From Augochlora pura (lineage: Eukaryota; Arthropoda; Insecta; Hymenoptera; Halictidae), in the NCBI RefSeq assembly GCF_028453695.1, contig NC_135774.1, positions 8,866,001 to 8,930,000 on the forward strand: DNA of 64,000 nt, in the 5' to 3' direction. The translations under genes and the position numbers were made by a program. How positions within the stretch are numbered: the first letter of the stretch is position 1; each line of letters begins with the position of its first letter. Below the pieces are notes generated by a model. That model was not told the DNA's origin. It saw only the letters and a program-made list of their open reading frames with translations, and searched no databases. Below are positions 1 through 11,771 of the stretch, one piece after another.

Positions 1-21
1 CTGGCTACCACCCCTCGACCA

Positions 22-55
22 CCCCTTCCCCCCCTCCCTTCCCCTCCCCTCCCCT
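22..55. repeat. C-rich CCCCT simple repeat
   Basis: Imperfect tandem CCCCT/CCCTT pentamers at the left edge of the window. No coding content. Confidence 0.8.
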
Positions 56-686
56 GCTCCACCACCGCGACTACTCCGGCGAGGTCGGTTTAACGCGGAA
101 CGTGAGCCCATTGCCTCGGAAAAACAATGCCGAACCCTTCGGCGCGTATGCTAATGCGCGATACACAAAGAAAAAAACATGGCGATTCGAGAACAATGTG
201 GCTACTATTAGGGCGCGCGCCGGCATCTGACGTTTCTCGCGCCCTTTGTTCGATTTCGCGTAAATTCGATTTGTTTCAACGAATGCGGAAACGCGATTGA
301 ATTCCATTTAATCTCCTCCGTTTACTCGGGCGAGCGAATGAACGATTCGTTTTTAGCGCACGAATTATTGTTTACTAATGATGCGATTAAAGACAAGGTT
401 CTCTAATTAACGCAAGTCGAACTGCGGATTTTTATATAAATTTTCATTTTTGTAGATCAGTTTGCAGAAAATGGACTAAGGGACATTTTTAATTCGATGA
501 TTAAATAGTTAGGATGAAAATATGTAAAGAAAATATTGTTAATGTGTGCTCATACGTTTAAACTTGAGATTTTCGTTTAATTTGTTTTTAATTTATTGCC
601 TAATTTAAAATTAATTTATTTAAAAGATATCGAAATTGTATATTTTTTAGGTTGTAAAAATTCTAAGATGATGAATTTATGCATAG
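56..686. other. No gene seen
   Basis: CpG-containing sequence up to about 480, then AT-rich sequence. No ORF with splice signals or recognisable protein. The minus-strand frame at 71-307 has no coding character. Confidence 0.6.
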
Positions 687-756
687 ATATAAAGAGAACT
701 AAATTTAACAAATTTTATATAGACATATAAAGAGAACTAAATTTAACAAATTTTAA
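687..756. repeat. Two-copy 38-bp direct repeat
   Basis: The phrase containing AAAGAGAACTAAATTTAACA occurs twice, starting at about 687 and 725, almost perfectly. It looks like a recent small tandem duplication in AT-rich DNA. Confidence 0.85.
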
Positions 757-989
757 ACTTAATTTTAAATTAATTTTGAATTAATTGTTTTCTTAATACT
801 ACAACTACTAAGGATTAAAAATTTCGATGTTTGCATCGAAAAAGAAAAAGAGTCCAAGTTTCCTCCAATTATTATGATTATTATTATTACTCAGCTTATA
901 ATCAATTTTCGCTCATAAAATAGAAAAGCACATAAAAACGCACAAAATGTCACAAACAACAATTCAAGATTTAAAATGAATTGAAGAAA

Positions 990-1560
990 CAATTCATTTC
1001 GACGTTAAAACGCAACCGCGCAACAAATAAAACAAGCCCACCGTATCATACTTAAAAATTAAAAACCAGCCCCCGGTTAGAGGGTTAATTACATATTTTC
1101 TACGTAACGCGAGTTAGCAGGCGCGTGGTTACGCGCTTAGGTACGGCTAACAGATGAAAAACACCGCGTGCAATTAATTCGTCGCGCATACGTTTTACAG
1201 TGGAAATAATGAAGTTCTCATAATAACGTTAATGCGGCAATTAGATATTACCGGACCCCGAACGCTATTATTACACCGACGGGTGGTGGTTCGACCTGTC
1301 CCAGGCGTCATAATTCTCCTAAAATTAAAGTAAATTGTTTAAATGGGGAGAGTCGCCGTGTGCCCGCGCTTTTATTCCGCGTAATATAATGGAATCCTTC
1401 GCGGTGTCCTAATATAAAAGTCCGCCTCGTAATTTCCGGAAATAAAAAAAAACACGATATTTTCATTCCTTTCGGCCGGCGCGGTGTGCGTTTCATCAGC
1501 AAAAAATATGTTCCGCGGAATTTCTGCGGACCGCGTTCGTACCGTTATAATAGCTTTATT
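990..1560. other. Gene-free moderate-GC island
   Basis: Block with many CG dinucleotides between AT-rich flanks. It is rich in AATTAATT-like and TAATTA-like motifs. No frame is open with splice sites. It may be regulatory or conserved non-coding DNA; that is inference only. Confidence 0.35.
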
Positions 1561-1950
1561 AATTTATCGAGTGTCCCAACAGTTTCTAATGATCGAGAAA
1601 GAATTTTTTTATCAACCACATCTCGATATATACTGAAACAAAGGGTTACCTGAGATTTTTAATAGGGATACAATTTGTAGTATTATAGTTCTTATTTGAT
1701 TGTTTAAACTACTCGAGATTTTCTCATTATTTGACATACTAATTTTGTTAATTGTATTGTTGTATTAATTACTCTTAGCATTTCGGTTTATGAATAAAAT
1801 AAGTTAATAATAGAATCGAGCAACATGAATTTAATTAATGACTAACGTGTCAGTAATTGTAATAAAACATAACTAATTGTGTCCATGATTCATCATTGCG
1901 TGTACCAAGTAATTAAATGATAACGATGGAGAAATAACTTATGTAATTAG

Positions 1951-2072
1951 GTGATCATGATTAATGAATCAGATAAGTAATCAAGTAATCACGATTAATG
2001 AATAGCTTAAATAATCAACTAATCATAATTAATGAATAACTTAAGTAATGAAGTGGTTATAATTAATGAAGT
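1951..2072. repeat. 34-bp minisatellite, about 3.5 copies
   Basis: Unit starts at 1951, 1985, 2019 and 2053, exactly 34 bp apart. Each carries the core ATTAATGAA. The core has several TAAT homeodomain-type sites, but this may be only AT richness. Confidence 0.85.
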
Positions 2073-2650
2073 GAAGAAACAAGTATACTAAATATTCACT
2101 TACTTTTATTCTTTGAGAGTGACGTTTAATTCATGATCTGCTCTTTTAGCTTTTTTATGGATTTTTCGTCAAAGTTTTTTTTTAATTTTCCAATTCTTAA
2201 CAAAATTATCTTCAAAAATCTAATATGTTTTAAATCTACAATATTGTTTATTGCATTGGAAGATTTATTCGCGTCTCATCCATTAACATTCTCTATAATT
2301 CATAACATTCATAAATTTGGTAACACATTCGAACTTTAATTTGTTTAATTACTACAACGATGCTGTATTCTTGCAGAAATACTCGATCGAATGCAACAAA
2401 TAAAAACTGAGCTAAAAATAGAAAATGTTACTTTCAAGCATACAGATAGTTAATTATCTGCCACAAATACGCATTAACTATTAGCGACTCCAAATTACGT
2501 ATTATTACATGTTGCATAACACACTTACAAGACAAGTTACAAGACCTTATTTTATTTATAATTTTTGCGTAATTCTCTTTAATTCGAAACCCTTGAACCG
2601 AATCATAGTTACCAAAATTGACTCGGTCCTGCAAGTACACATTGAACTCG
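2073..2650. other. AT-rich, no gene seen
   Basis: AT-rich sequence with two short chance frames (2133-2339 plus, 2434-2640 minus). Neither has splice sites or family resemblance. Confidence 0.5.
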
Positions 2651-3420
2651 ATCCCCTAAACACGAAGCAAAGAACAAAATAGTATCGGAGGAATCGCGGA
2701 AGGCTAAGATAATTAATTCGAGCGTCGGCCTCCGCGCGTTACGAAGCCCCGTTAATCGTTTCCCGCGCGATTACTCTCGCGTGCATCTTCCCGGCCGAAT
2801 CCATCGCCGACACTAAATTGAAACGTTTTTAATCAAACAGCCCCCGGTGGCCCGGGACGCGGCGGAATTACGCTTCGGAATAAAATTACCGCAAAATGGC
2901 TTATTGTCGCATAAATTTCCGTGACGCCCGGGCAGCAGGTAAGCCGCGCCTCCATTCGTACAGGGATCTTCGAATAAAATTCCTCGCGTAATTCCTGGCG
3001 AGCGAGGACACGCCGTAAGGGAGGGAAACGAGGCGACGATGCTTTCATAAAGCACGAACGTGGTGGCGTTCGTTCTCCATTTTTTCCTTTTTTTCTCCCT
3101 TTTCCGTCAGCCCCCCCTCTAGCGCAGATATATAAATTCCCCGCGTAATTTCCGCGGATTAGTGCCACGTATCCGGTGCAAACTCGCCGCTAATATAACT
3201 TATCGCGAACGTGTTTCGCTCTGTCAGGCAATTAAAATGATCTATCGCCGCGATTGTAATAACCTGCCCGCGCGCGCGCGCCGCGCGTCGGCCCAAGCGT
3301 TTTCGAATGTGCGACGCGCCCTGGCAACACCACTCTTTGTACCTGCCGGACCGCCAGGATAATGCCACCTTTGGCGTCTCGTCGTCGCGCCGTCCGAACC
3401 TGCTGGTCTAGCGCGACGCA
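2650..3420. other. CpG-rich island without a gene
   Basis: GC-rich and CpG-rich block including an alternating CG run at about 3267-3283. A strong donor-like CAG|GTAAGC lies at 2939 and an AG acceptor-like site at about 2838. All three frames between them contain stops, so no coding exon is called. A promoter or non-coding regulatory role is possible. Confidence 0.35.
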
Positions 3421-5988
3421 ACCCCTTTTTCCTGCGACCACCGTCAGGACAACGTTCCAAGCGGCGCCACATTGTCGCGGCACTGAAAACTCTTCAGCCC
3501 TTTCCGGTCCAAACGAGACTCTGCACTCGGACCCAGATCACCCGATCAACCCTGCACCTGGGCCCATTTTGGGAACCATACCACAAGACCTCAAAGCCGA
3601 GGGGTATAAATACCACCCTCAAAATTCGAATGAAGTTAGTTTTCTGCCAAACCTCACGGTGTTCGTTACTCTGCACCTAATCTATACAAATATCCTACGA
3701 AACTCTGTCCAAGGATAGCTAGTCTACGGAGGCTATACCCTGGTGTTTTTCGCGAACTAACACTGAGACCAATGAACGGTCTACGAGGGTTGTAAATCCT
3801 CGATTCTAAAAGGACAACGTTATTCGCGATACCCTATGACCACTCAAGGTGATAGAGTTGGCAGGGAGGTGAAGAATAAGGCACACTTTTAACTTGAAAT
3901 AAATACTATATTCTAAAAACAAGTAACTTGAATACACGGGTCTATTGAGTATGTTTCGCTGTCGTGTCGTGAGATGAACTGTGTTCTGAAGATGAAAGGT
4001 GTCGAAAATGTAAGTTCGGTGTAGGTGTGGTTTTTGTTCTGAGACAAGCGGATTCGCTGATCGCAACTGTGCGGACATGGAGAAAAAGGTTGTCTGCGAT
4101 GATTGGTTATGGATTAAAGGGTAAAGATAACCGCCTACAAGGTCCCTCGCAGGTACATCTGTACCCTTGCGTGACGTTTGCGGGAAAATCCGCTTGTCCC
4201 AGGAAAGTACCGTAGCAGGTAATAAATCGAAAAAGCGACTGAAATTGAACAATGCGGTTGAAAATAATGGACTCGACGATGGCTCGACCTTTGGTTGCTG
4301 AATCTAGAGAATAATTAAAAAAAAATGCTAACAGACTTTTTACGAGGCGTGACGGCCTTTTTAGAAATATTGTTACTACGGTAATTTGTTGTTATCGAGG
4401 TCTGTGATTTTTGGTGAAATGTGCGACGCGGATGAGCTTGAAGGGTCTAACTGCCTCGTTTATGATTTTAAAATGTGAATGGTTATAAAGATATAAAATA
4501 CAGCAATATGTTCTTCTCTGACAATGGAACACCTGGCTTAGTTTTAGTGACAGTCCCGTGACTCCGAGGAGACTTTTTTTCGTTCGATGCTTAGCTTTCG
4601 GTTCGGTTGTAACGTTGTAACGGGTTGCCGATTGCGTTTGCCCGGGTTTCGAGAAAGGGAACGGTTTATAAACGTTTCATCTTGATATTGTTATCGACAG
4701 TTCTCCTATTTCTTTGCCGTACGTCGATGTGGAAAATTGTTTTTCTTTACCGTGCAGTACAATATATTTCTGCTGGCAATGTTGTCGGAGCAATTCTGTT
4801 GTTACGTTTGTAGAATGTGCACGTTTAATCGAAGTTAAACTGGCGTTGTTATTGGAAAATTGTTGCGAGAGGAATATGTGAGAGATGAGAGAAATGGGTA
4901 AGAAAATTGTGAACAATTTTAAAGAAAATGTTTGGACAATGCTGTGAATTTTATAATTACAATTTTATAAGATTGCATGAAAGACAAGAATGTACAAATA
5001 TTATATGTAAATATACAAATCTGGTGTTTTACTAATTTTTTAAAAATATACCGGGTGTTTTAACTAAAGGAGGTCAACTACAATGCTTGGTGTAGTTATA
5101 CTTTTACTGATACTTAAGTAGAAATTAAAAACAAATTGTACCTGCATATTTATATTTTGTATAATTTCTAATACAGAAATATACAAATTTGACATTATGT
5201 GAAATTTTTGTTTAAGTCACACGAAGAATGTAAAAGTTACTTTGAGTTTATAATTATTCGCAGCAGTTAATGACTCTTCAATTATTACTTTAAAAACAAC
5301 TAATTCAGATACAACAACTTTAACATCTAATTACTATAAAACTCTAACATGGTAGTTAAAACTAAAGAAATAATTATCATGCGGGTTTCATCTCACAGTA
5401 ATATACATGGAAATGAACTAACAGATATGTTAACAAAAGATGTCGTCTTACAATGACAGAATTATTTGGATTAAATTACAAATGTTCTACAGAACGACAT
5501 CATTTATTATAAAAAATATTCATGAGTTATTAGACAATTTTTGGAGAAATAGTGGTATGGCGAATGACATAGGTTACACAATTTTATACAGTTTTATAAT
5601 ATTTTATATTTATTTTTGATATTTACAATTTCAATCTTTCAATATATCATTTTTGGTAAAATTAAAAATAACTCAGAATTCTATATGTAATTATGATCAT
5701 CCAACTCGAGGTATTGATTATATCTTCTGGAATTATTCCTACAATAATAAAACCAGCTTTTCTTATTTATAATTTCCTTTTAGAATCAGACATTGATGTT
5801 CTAAGAATGATTGACAATTTTTGGATTAATATTTCTCAAAGTGTACGATTTTGTTCGCTATAATAAAATCTATAATACAATTCTATATTATCTTCTCTTG
5901 TTACTATGTATGCATATAACTACTTAATAATAGAAAAAACATTCAAATTAAATATTGTGTCATTCTATTCATCTGTACATATATTTTT
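3421..5988. other. No gene seen
   Basis: Mixed sequence to about 4.7 kb, then AT-rich. The longest frame (3806-4252, minus, 148 residues) has no family resemblance and no splice context. At about 5050 a CCGGGTGTTTTAACTAAAGG phrase resembles the CAGGGTGT ends of the fold-back elements elsewhere in the window, but no partner end was found. Confidence 0.45.
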
Positions 5989-6400
5989 ATTCTCTTATCT
6001 TACATATTACATTTCACATATTATCAAGTCCTAACCGACAAATAGGAAATTATATTTTTATATCAATGACCCTATAAAGAGTTCTTAATTTATATAAAAA
6101 AAAACATGTAATTTAGAAACAAAATTAAATAGATATATCCTGATTCTCTTATCTTTTATATTACATTTCATATACTATTAATATCTAACCTACAAATAAG
6201 AAACTATATTTCTCTATATATCCATAATCTTGTAAATGGTCTCTAACTTACATAAAAAAAAACATTAAAATTAGAAGCATATAAATCAAAAACCAAATTA
6301 AATAAATATATATTGATTCTCTTATCTTTTACATTACATTCCACATATTATCCACTTCTAACCTATAAACAAAAAATTATATTTCCATATCAATTACTGA
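5989..6400. repeat. Degenerate tandem repeat, unit about 154-173 bp
   Basis: About 2.6 copies begin at 5989, 6143 and 6316, each with ATTCTCTTATCTT. Each continues through ACATTACATTTCACATATTA-like and AACCTACAAATAAGAAA-like segments and an A-run. A further weak copy may precede 5989. Non-coding. Confidence 0.8.
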
Positions 6401-6469
6401 TGCGCTTAGACTAAAGTTGTATTTTCTTCGAAAAAAGAAAAAAAGGAAAAACTGAAATCTAGGACAGCG

Positions 6470-7470
6470 AGTTATCTCACCAGCGCAGCCACCTCTCCGT
6501 GAATTACCCTAACTCGGAAGCGAGCAAGTGGAAATGTGGCCTAATAGAAACGTAACTCTCTCACGGGCAGCGTTCGTGAAACATCTTCTCCAGCCGGCAA
6601 AAAGTGCGGAACAGCGGGAACAGTTTTCAGCGCCGCAACAGGCGAAATTAAAGGGGAGGTCCGCGTTCTGGCCGAGCTAGGGGTCACCGTCGAGGGGTGG
6701 CGAAACGAGGGCAGCACGAGAAGCAGAAGCGGGACGGACGACGGTGCGGTGGGATGGTTCGCGGGAAAGTTTGCTGAAAAATGCCGGGAGATTGTTCTGG
6801 CGGGCCCGGCCGCAAACATTCTGCTTCTCCTCCTCCCGCTTCTTCCGCTTGTTCCTCGCTCTTTGGAAGCGGTGGCGAGCCTCAGCGCCACCGGCGAAGC
6901 GCGCGCGGACGTCCACGGGGCGACATCCGGCGTCGGCGGTGCCCTGAAAAATTCCGGGCTCCTTCGGAAATAGTGTTCGCCCCTCGGCGAATTCCGCCGC
7001 CATTATAGCCCGGCTCCCCGCGACGTGTCGCGGTCGAATCGGCGGAAACTTTCTTAGCCGGGGTGTTATCGAGTTCAAGGCGGTTCGCCGGGGGAGGGGG
7101 CGGCCGGGACCGCGCGCGCGGTTAGGGTGGGGGGTGCGGGCGGGCGGCGTTCGCCCGAACCCGTTGAACGATTTTCCGCTGAAACCGTGGTTCGGCCCCG
7201 GCCTCTCTGCTGAGCGATGTAGTTTCGTTCGCGATTTATTTTCCGGACGCTGTTCCGCGACACTACGCTCCACGCCGGTGAATAATTACTTCGGCGGATT
7301 TAGCGGACGCGTGTGCTTTTTTTCTTTCGTTCTCGCCTTTTTCCCTTTTTACTACCGGCCGGTTTTCGAGCTCTCTTTGACGCGCCGGGCGCACTGCGCG
7401 CAGTGCCGTGGCTGCTTACTCCTTTTTCGTTGGACTGTTCGACGATTTCTAATGCGGCTTGTAGAGGGAA
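6470..7470. promoter_or_regulatory. CpG island, possible promoter region
   Basis: About 1 kb with very high CG dinucleotide content, flanked by AT-rich DNA. Several long overlapping frames exist on both strands (for example 6677-7273 minus), as expected by chance in GC-rich DNA. Their compositions are low-complexity Arg/Pro/Ala. A minus-strand donor-like GCGCTG|GTGAGAT lies at its left edge near 6478. It could end a non-coding first exon, but no downstream partner was identified. Confidence 0.25.
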
Positions 7471-7786
7471 ATCTGTGAAACGAAATTGTAAGAAACGCTG
7501 CGGTGATTTAAGGAAATGGAACCTTGAATGAGTTGGTACGGGGGTGTTTCTCTGGTATATTGTTGTAACGGAATTACGGGCATATAATATTGTTGCATAT
7601 ATATATTTCACATACTTTGAGGATATTGTTTAAGGGTTGCGAGTAAGAGATTCTCGAAGAGAAAATTCGGAGAAACGAAGTTGTACAGCAAGGAAAAGAT
7701 TGCAGTGTTTTGGGAAAAGTAGAAACAGTTTTTCTAATATAATGTTCTAACAGGATCGTAGATAGTATTGTTAAATATATTTTCTA

Positions 7787-7851
7787 GATTTTTTCAAGAT
7801 ATTAGTTAATAATTATACTCATTAGTATTAACTAATATCCTCGAAAAAATC
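7787..7851. repeat. Inverted repeat (hairpin), about 25-bp arms
   Basis: GATTTTTTCAAGATATTAG and its near-exact reverse complement, ending in CTAATATCCTCGAAAAAATC, flank a 14-15 nt spacer. The arms differ by about two bases. Confidence 0.8.
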
Positions 7852-8048
7852 GGTGAGAATAATATAGTAGACAAACTTTATTATTTAATATCGTATAACA
7901 TTTAATGGATATTACTTAACACTTATATCCATGAACATTGAGTGATATTCTTACAGATTTTAGAAAATACTGCACAAGAGAAAATTTTAATAGATGAAGT
8001 TGTACTGTAAGGAAGTGATTCCAGTGTTTTGGAGAAATCGAATTTTAG

Positions 8049-8150
8049 TTGCATTGGTAAGGAGTGTTTATTTAGTATATTGTTCTAATAATATTACATA
8101 TTTGTAATGTTTCTAACAATATACTAAAGAAACACCACTTACCAATGCAA
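8049..8150. repeat. 102-nt hairpin, about 36-bp arms
   Basis: The left arm starts TTGCATTGGTAAGGAGTG and the right arm ends CACTTACCAATGCAA. The arms pair over about 36 bp with three or four mismatches, around a 30-nt AT-rich loop. It could be a fold-back MITE or a small-RNA hairpin. A diverged partial copy of the left arm occurs near 7534, which favours a repeat origin. Confidence 0.8.
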
Positions 8151-8342
8151 TGATAATAATGATAATGATCCTTAAATAATACCACCAAATAATATTTGAC
8201 AATATTACTGATAAGTAATATTAAAGAAAATTCTGACAGATGAAGTATTGTAAAAAAGAGATTGATATTGAGAAACAATATACATATAAATATATAACAA
8301 AATTCATTTAATCTTCTTATTATTTTAAATTTTATATACTCG

Positions 8343-8565
8343 TCTTTATCGGTCATACATAAAATCTAAAATCGTTTGATAAGGATTTGAAAATACAGAG
8401 TTTTATAAAAATGGTAAACAAGTACTAATTAGTTTATTAATCAATTAATGTTCCCCTGGGCTTACATATATTGCCCGGGTATCTTTATCAGTCATATATA
8501 AAATTTGCAATCGATTGATAAGGATTTGAAAGAACAAAGTTTTGTAAAAATGGTAAACAACAGTA
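8343..8565. repeat. 139-bp direct repeat, about 1.6 copies
   Basis: TCTTTATC(G/A)GTCATA followed by a GATAAGGATTTGAAA core and AAAAATGGTAAACAA occurs at 8343 and again at 8482. Confidence 0.8.
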
Positions 8566-8647
8566 GAATCAATAAAATATTCGAAAAATCAATCCCCGAA
8601 CAACAGATGACTCGTTCTTTATACAAATATATTGTTATCTGATAACA

Positions 8648-8899
8648 TTAACCGCTTGCACTATAATAACGAGTCGGACTCGTGACAAAGAATTTGTGCA
8701 TGATTTACTAAATATGAATATTATTAATTTCTTCTAAATGGAAATAAAATTGAATTCTTCTAGTTATCAAAGTCTAGAAACAAAAGTACATAAAGACAAT
8801 AAAATACACCAAAACTATCTGGTTCTATTATTGAAAATATTAAAGACAGATAAGTGCTAATCAAGGGAGAATAAAATGAGTCATAGTGCAAGTGGTTAA
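8648..8899 (+). mobile_element. TTAA MITE, family A (piggyBac-like), 252 bp
   Basis: Flanked by TTAA at 8648-8651 and 8896-8899. The ends are inverted: CCGCTTGCACTATAATAACG on the left and CATAGTGCAAGTGG on the right. A subterminal palindrome CGAGTCGGACTCG lies about 20 bp from the left end. The interior is non-coding and closely matches the copy at 26733-26982. TTAA target sites with a CCC-type end are the hallmark of piggyBac elements; non-autonomous status is inferred from the absence of an ORF. Confidence 0.75.
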
Positions 8900-9145
8900 C
8901 ACGTTCCGTGACATGTGTACCACCGATGGTACATGCTTGCATGTTTATTTAATGGGCTAAAAAATAGTTCATAATAAATCTGGAATTAAAGAATTAATTT
9001 CTGCCACAAGAATGGATCGTAATGAATTTGTTTTATTATTATATACGATTATTATTAATTACAGATAATATAGCAAGTTTTAGTAGAATAACAAATGACT
9101 AGAGTGAAGAGTGGAGTAAATATAGCTCGGCGTAGAACGTGTTAA
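8896..9145 (+). mobile_element. TTAA MITE, family B-like, abutting the previous one
   Basis: Shares the TTAA at 8896-8899 with its left neighbour and ends at TTAA 9142-9145. Left end CACGTTCCGTG, right end AGAACGTG. A hairpin (TGTACCA...TGGTACA) sits about 20 bp inside the left end. No ORF. Confidence 0.65.
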
Positions 9146-9242
9146 CAAACACACTCGGATAACTGTCTATTCCATGCAAATCGTGTTGTTCACATTATCC
9201 ATAATAGTTACTTACTCTCAAAGTTGCCTCTCACTGACAAAC

Positions 9243-9629
9243 TCACACTCGGAACACAGTTCCCAAGCTAGAACAGTTCACCGCCAGTGCAAAGACATAT
9301 AACTGATTCTCTCCCATAACATCTCCACTTCCCAATTCGCAGACAATCCTGCCCAATCTTCCTCGGCTCGGCGATGCATCATGCTCCGCTCGCGTTATCC
9401 AATACATTAGTATAATCTCGGTAAGTACTCTTAACGCGACATCGCCGAGTAGCTTAATCGTTACGGACGCGACCGGCACTTTTAATCCGACTCTGCCTCC
9501 TCGTTTTATTTCGTAAAAGTCGCCTAGACGAAGGCGGCAAAGATGCTGGTTGATGCATTTATCTTGGTGCTGTATTCGTGGCACTCGGTGAGAATAAAAT
9601 ACAGTAGGATGGAATACAGGGGGTCCCAA
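9243..9629. other. Possible exon island, strand ambiguous
   Basis: Both strands carry exon-like signals. On plus, 9343-9420 (78 nt, 26 open codons) lies between a pyrimidine-rich acceptor ending ATTCGCAG and a strong donor TCG|GTAAGT. A second plus frame opens at ATG 9543 and reaches a donor at about 9588. On minus, a 128-residue frame runs 9629-9243. It contains an acceptor-like CTTCGTCTAG near 9527 and ends in a GTGAGT donor context at about 9252. I recognise no protein family, and the exons have no partners in the window. Coding status is unproven. Confidence 0.22.
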
Positions 9630-9984
9630 ATTTTAATGTTCAAACTTTGTCGGTGTATTATATGGTACAAAAAAATGTTGTGTAAACATAGGTTATATAG
9701 AGCTTTAATCAGCTTTCATATAAAGCGAATATTAAAATTCTAAAAATCTATGAAATCATTCTGTCGTGTACTCTTTTTATCGACTAAGATACTAAGGAAA
9801 TATTATTAAATGTAATGCTCGATAGTGAAGTTCGCAAGATAAGGAAGAAAAGATACGGAAAAAGTAAAAACTGTGGAAAGTAATACGAAATCTGGGTCAC
9901 CTGTAATTTCCGTGTTCTCCAGGTCGAAATAGCTTCGAATATATTGAAAAATATTATCTGCCTGTAAATTTGAGAATTCTAAAC
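9630..9984. other. No gene seen
   Basis: AT-rich, with a chance minus-strand frame at 9806-10057 that runs into the minisatellite. Nothing recognisable. Confidence 0.5.
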
Positions 9985-11060
9985 ATTCTATGTCTGCAAA
10001 ACTGAAATACAGACACCTGATATTCAAAGGACTGACATCCAAAAGACTGAAGTTCAATTATCTATTGATTAAAATATTGAAATTCAATAACCTATTGATT
10101 AAAATACTGAAGTTCAATGACATATTGATTAAAATATTGAAGCCCAATGACCTATTGATCAGAAGATTAAAGTCCAAAGATCTTATAACCAGGAGACTGA
10201 AATTCAGAGACTTAATTACAAAGAAGTGGAGTCTAAGAGACTGAAGGCCGATAGACTAAAGTTCAAAAGACTGAAATAGAAGATTAAATTCGAAAGACTG
10301 AAGTAAAAGAATTGGAGACACATTGGTCCAAAGATTGAAGACTAAGTGACTGGAGACCGAAAAATTGATGTCCAAGAATTGTATGTCTAAAAGACTGAAA
10401 TCTAAATGATTGAAATTTAAAAGACTAAAATCCAAGAAGTCTAGAGTATAGAATCTAGAAGTGTAGAGCCTATAGATTGAAGTTCAGACACCTGAAATCC
10501 ATAGATTTTATAACCAAAAGACTGAAATCCAGAGACTATATTAGAGACTATACCAGAGACTATACTATCCAAAAGACAGATACTCACGACACAAAAATTT
10601 GGGATTGAAATCCAGTTGACTGGAGTCCAAAGGTCAAAATTTAGAGGACTGTAGTTCAAAAAACAAATGTCTAGAAACTGTGTTTAGAAGGCTGAAGTCC
10701 AGAAATTGTATGCTTAAACGACTGATGTTAAAAAACTGTGTGTCTCAAAGACTGAAGACTAGAATGCGTATCTCCAAATGTCTGATGTCCAAGAACCGTG
10801 TGTCCAAAAAGCTGAAGTCCAGAAATTGTATGTTTCAACGTTTGATGTCTAAAACCTGTGTGTCTCAATGACTGAAGACTGGAATGTGTATCTCCAAACG
10901 TCTGATATCCAAAAACTGTGTGCCCCAAAAGACTGCAACCCAAAAATTATATCTCCAAACAACTGACATCCAAAAACTATATCCCCAAACTATTAACATC
11001 CAAAAACTTGATATCCAAAACTCCAAAATCTAAAAATCGAAATCCAGAACATCTCTAAAA
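9985..11060. repeat. Degenerate GACTGAA minisatellite, about 1.07 kb
   Basis: Short units built around GACTGAAGTCCAAAA-like phrases fill the block. Two higher-order forms are visible: a 30-bp unit with CTATTGATTAAAATATTGAA repeated about four times near 10060-10150, and a roughly 120-bp unit with CTGTGTGTCTCAA...GACTGAAGAC at 10735 and again at 10855. Frames through it give repetitive K/L/R-rich peptides (9990-10244, 10680-10871 and the complementary 10728-10943). These follow from the repeat period and are not called as genes. Confidence 0.85.
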
Positions 11061-11159
11061 TCCATTTCCACGCAAGATTTTTAACCCCAATCAATTTTAC
11101 CAATTCCTTTCTTTCTCATCCAAGTCTTTCACCAACTTTCATTAGTCAACTGTCATTCG

Positions 11160-11699
11160 TTTAATCCGCTGGACAAAAGGTTAGGTAGCTTTCCGCCCAC
11201 GGTGTTAGCCGCCGCAACAAGTCGGTACAACACGGAACAACGAAAAGATAAATCGAAAAAGGAAGGAAGGAAGGAAGGACGAGCAGGTTGCTGGAGAAGA
11301 GGCGCAGGGCTGTAGGGGAGACGAATGAAAGAAACCGAGTCGGAGAGGACAGGGAATAGGAAGGCGGAGGAGGAGGAGGAACGGGTGCGTCGGGGATGAA
11401 TATTAAAATGTAAAGTTCCCGGTAAATTAATTGCGTTAACGTCAGGATATTTTCGCCGACGCTCTCAGGACACGCATCCTTCTCGTTCCAACGCACGGCC
11501 ACCTTCTCCCCGCCTTCCTCTCGCTTACCCTCCCCGCCTATCTCTCGCTCTCTCTCTCTCTCTCTCGTTCGCCGCCGCTCTCCCCGTCCTCGTCCCACCA
11601 GGTGCGGAGACTTCTATTTTTTTCGTCGAAACCAGCCTGGAGGCTGACTCCACTCTGATGCTCCTGAATATTCATTAATCTTGCTCTCTCTCCTCTCTT

Positions 11700-11730
<31 letters not shown>

Positions 11731-11737
11731 TTCTCAC

Positions 11738-11771
<34 letters not shown>

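Larger units (their letters stand above)
7650..8285. repeat. Degenerate tandem repeat containing hairpins
   Basis: A segment with GAAGTTGTAC...AAGGAA...GTGTTTTGG occurs at about 7676 and 7996, with a shorter relative at about 8238. The copies are roughly 250-320 bp apart and surround two strong inverted repeats that are listed separately. Confidence 0.6.

Noticed and set aside
2838..2938. Plus-strand exon ending at CAG|GTAAGC (2939)
   Set aside because: All three frames between the acceptor-like and donor-like sites contain stop codons.
3806..4252. 148-residue minus-strand frame
   Set aside because: No recognisable domain, no splice sites, and it runs across AT-rich sequence without codon bias.
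6677..7273. 198-residue minus-strand frame in the CpG island
   Set aside because: Arg/Pro/Ala-rich low-complexity product with equally long frames on the other strand.
10680..10943. Repetitive K/R/L-rich frames on both strands
   Set aside because: They arise from the minisatellite period. Both strands are open simultaneously, which argues against coding.
9985..11060. Possible CRISPR array
   Set aside because: Units are degenerate with no constant repeat or unique spacers, and the genome is eukaryotic.
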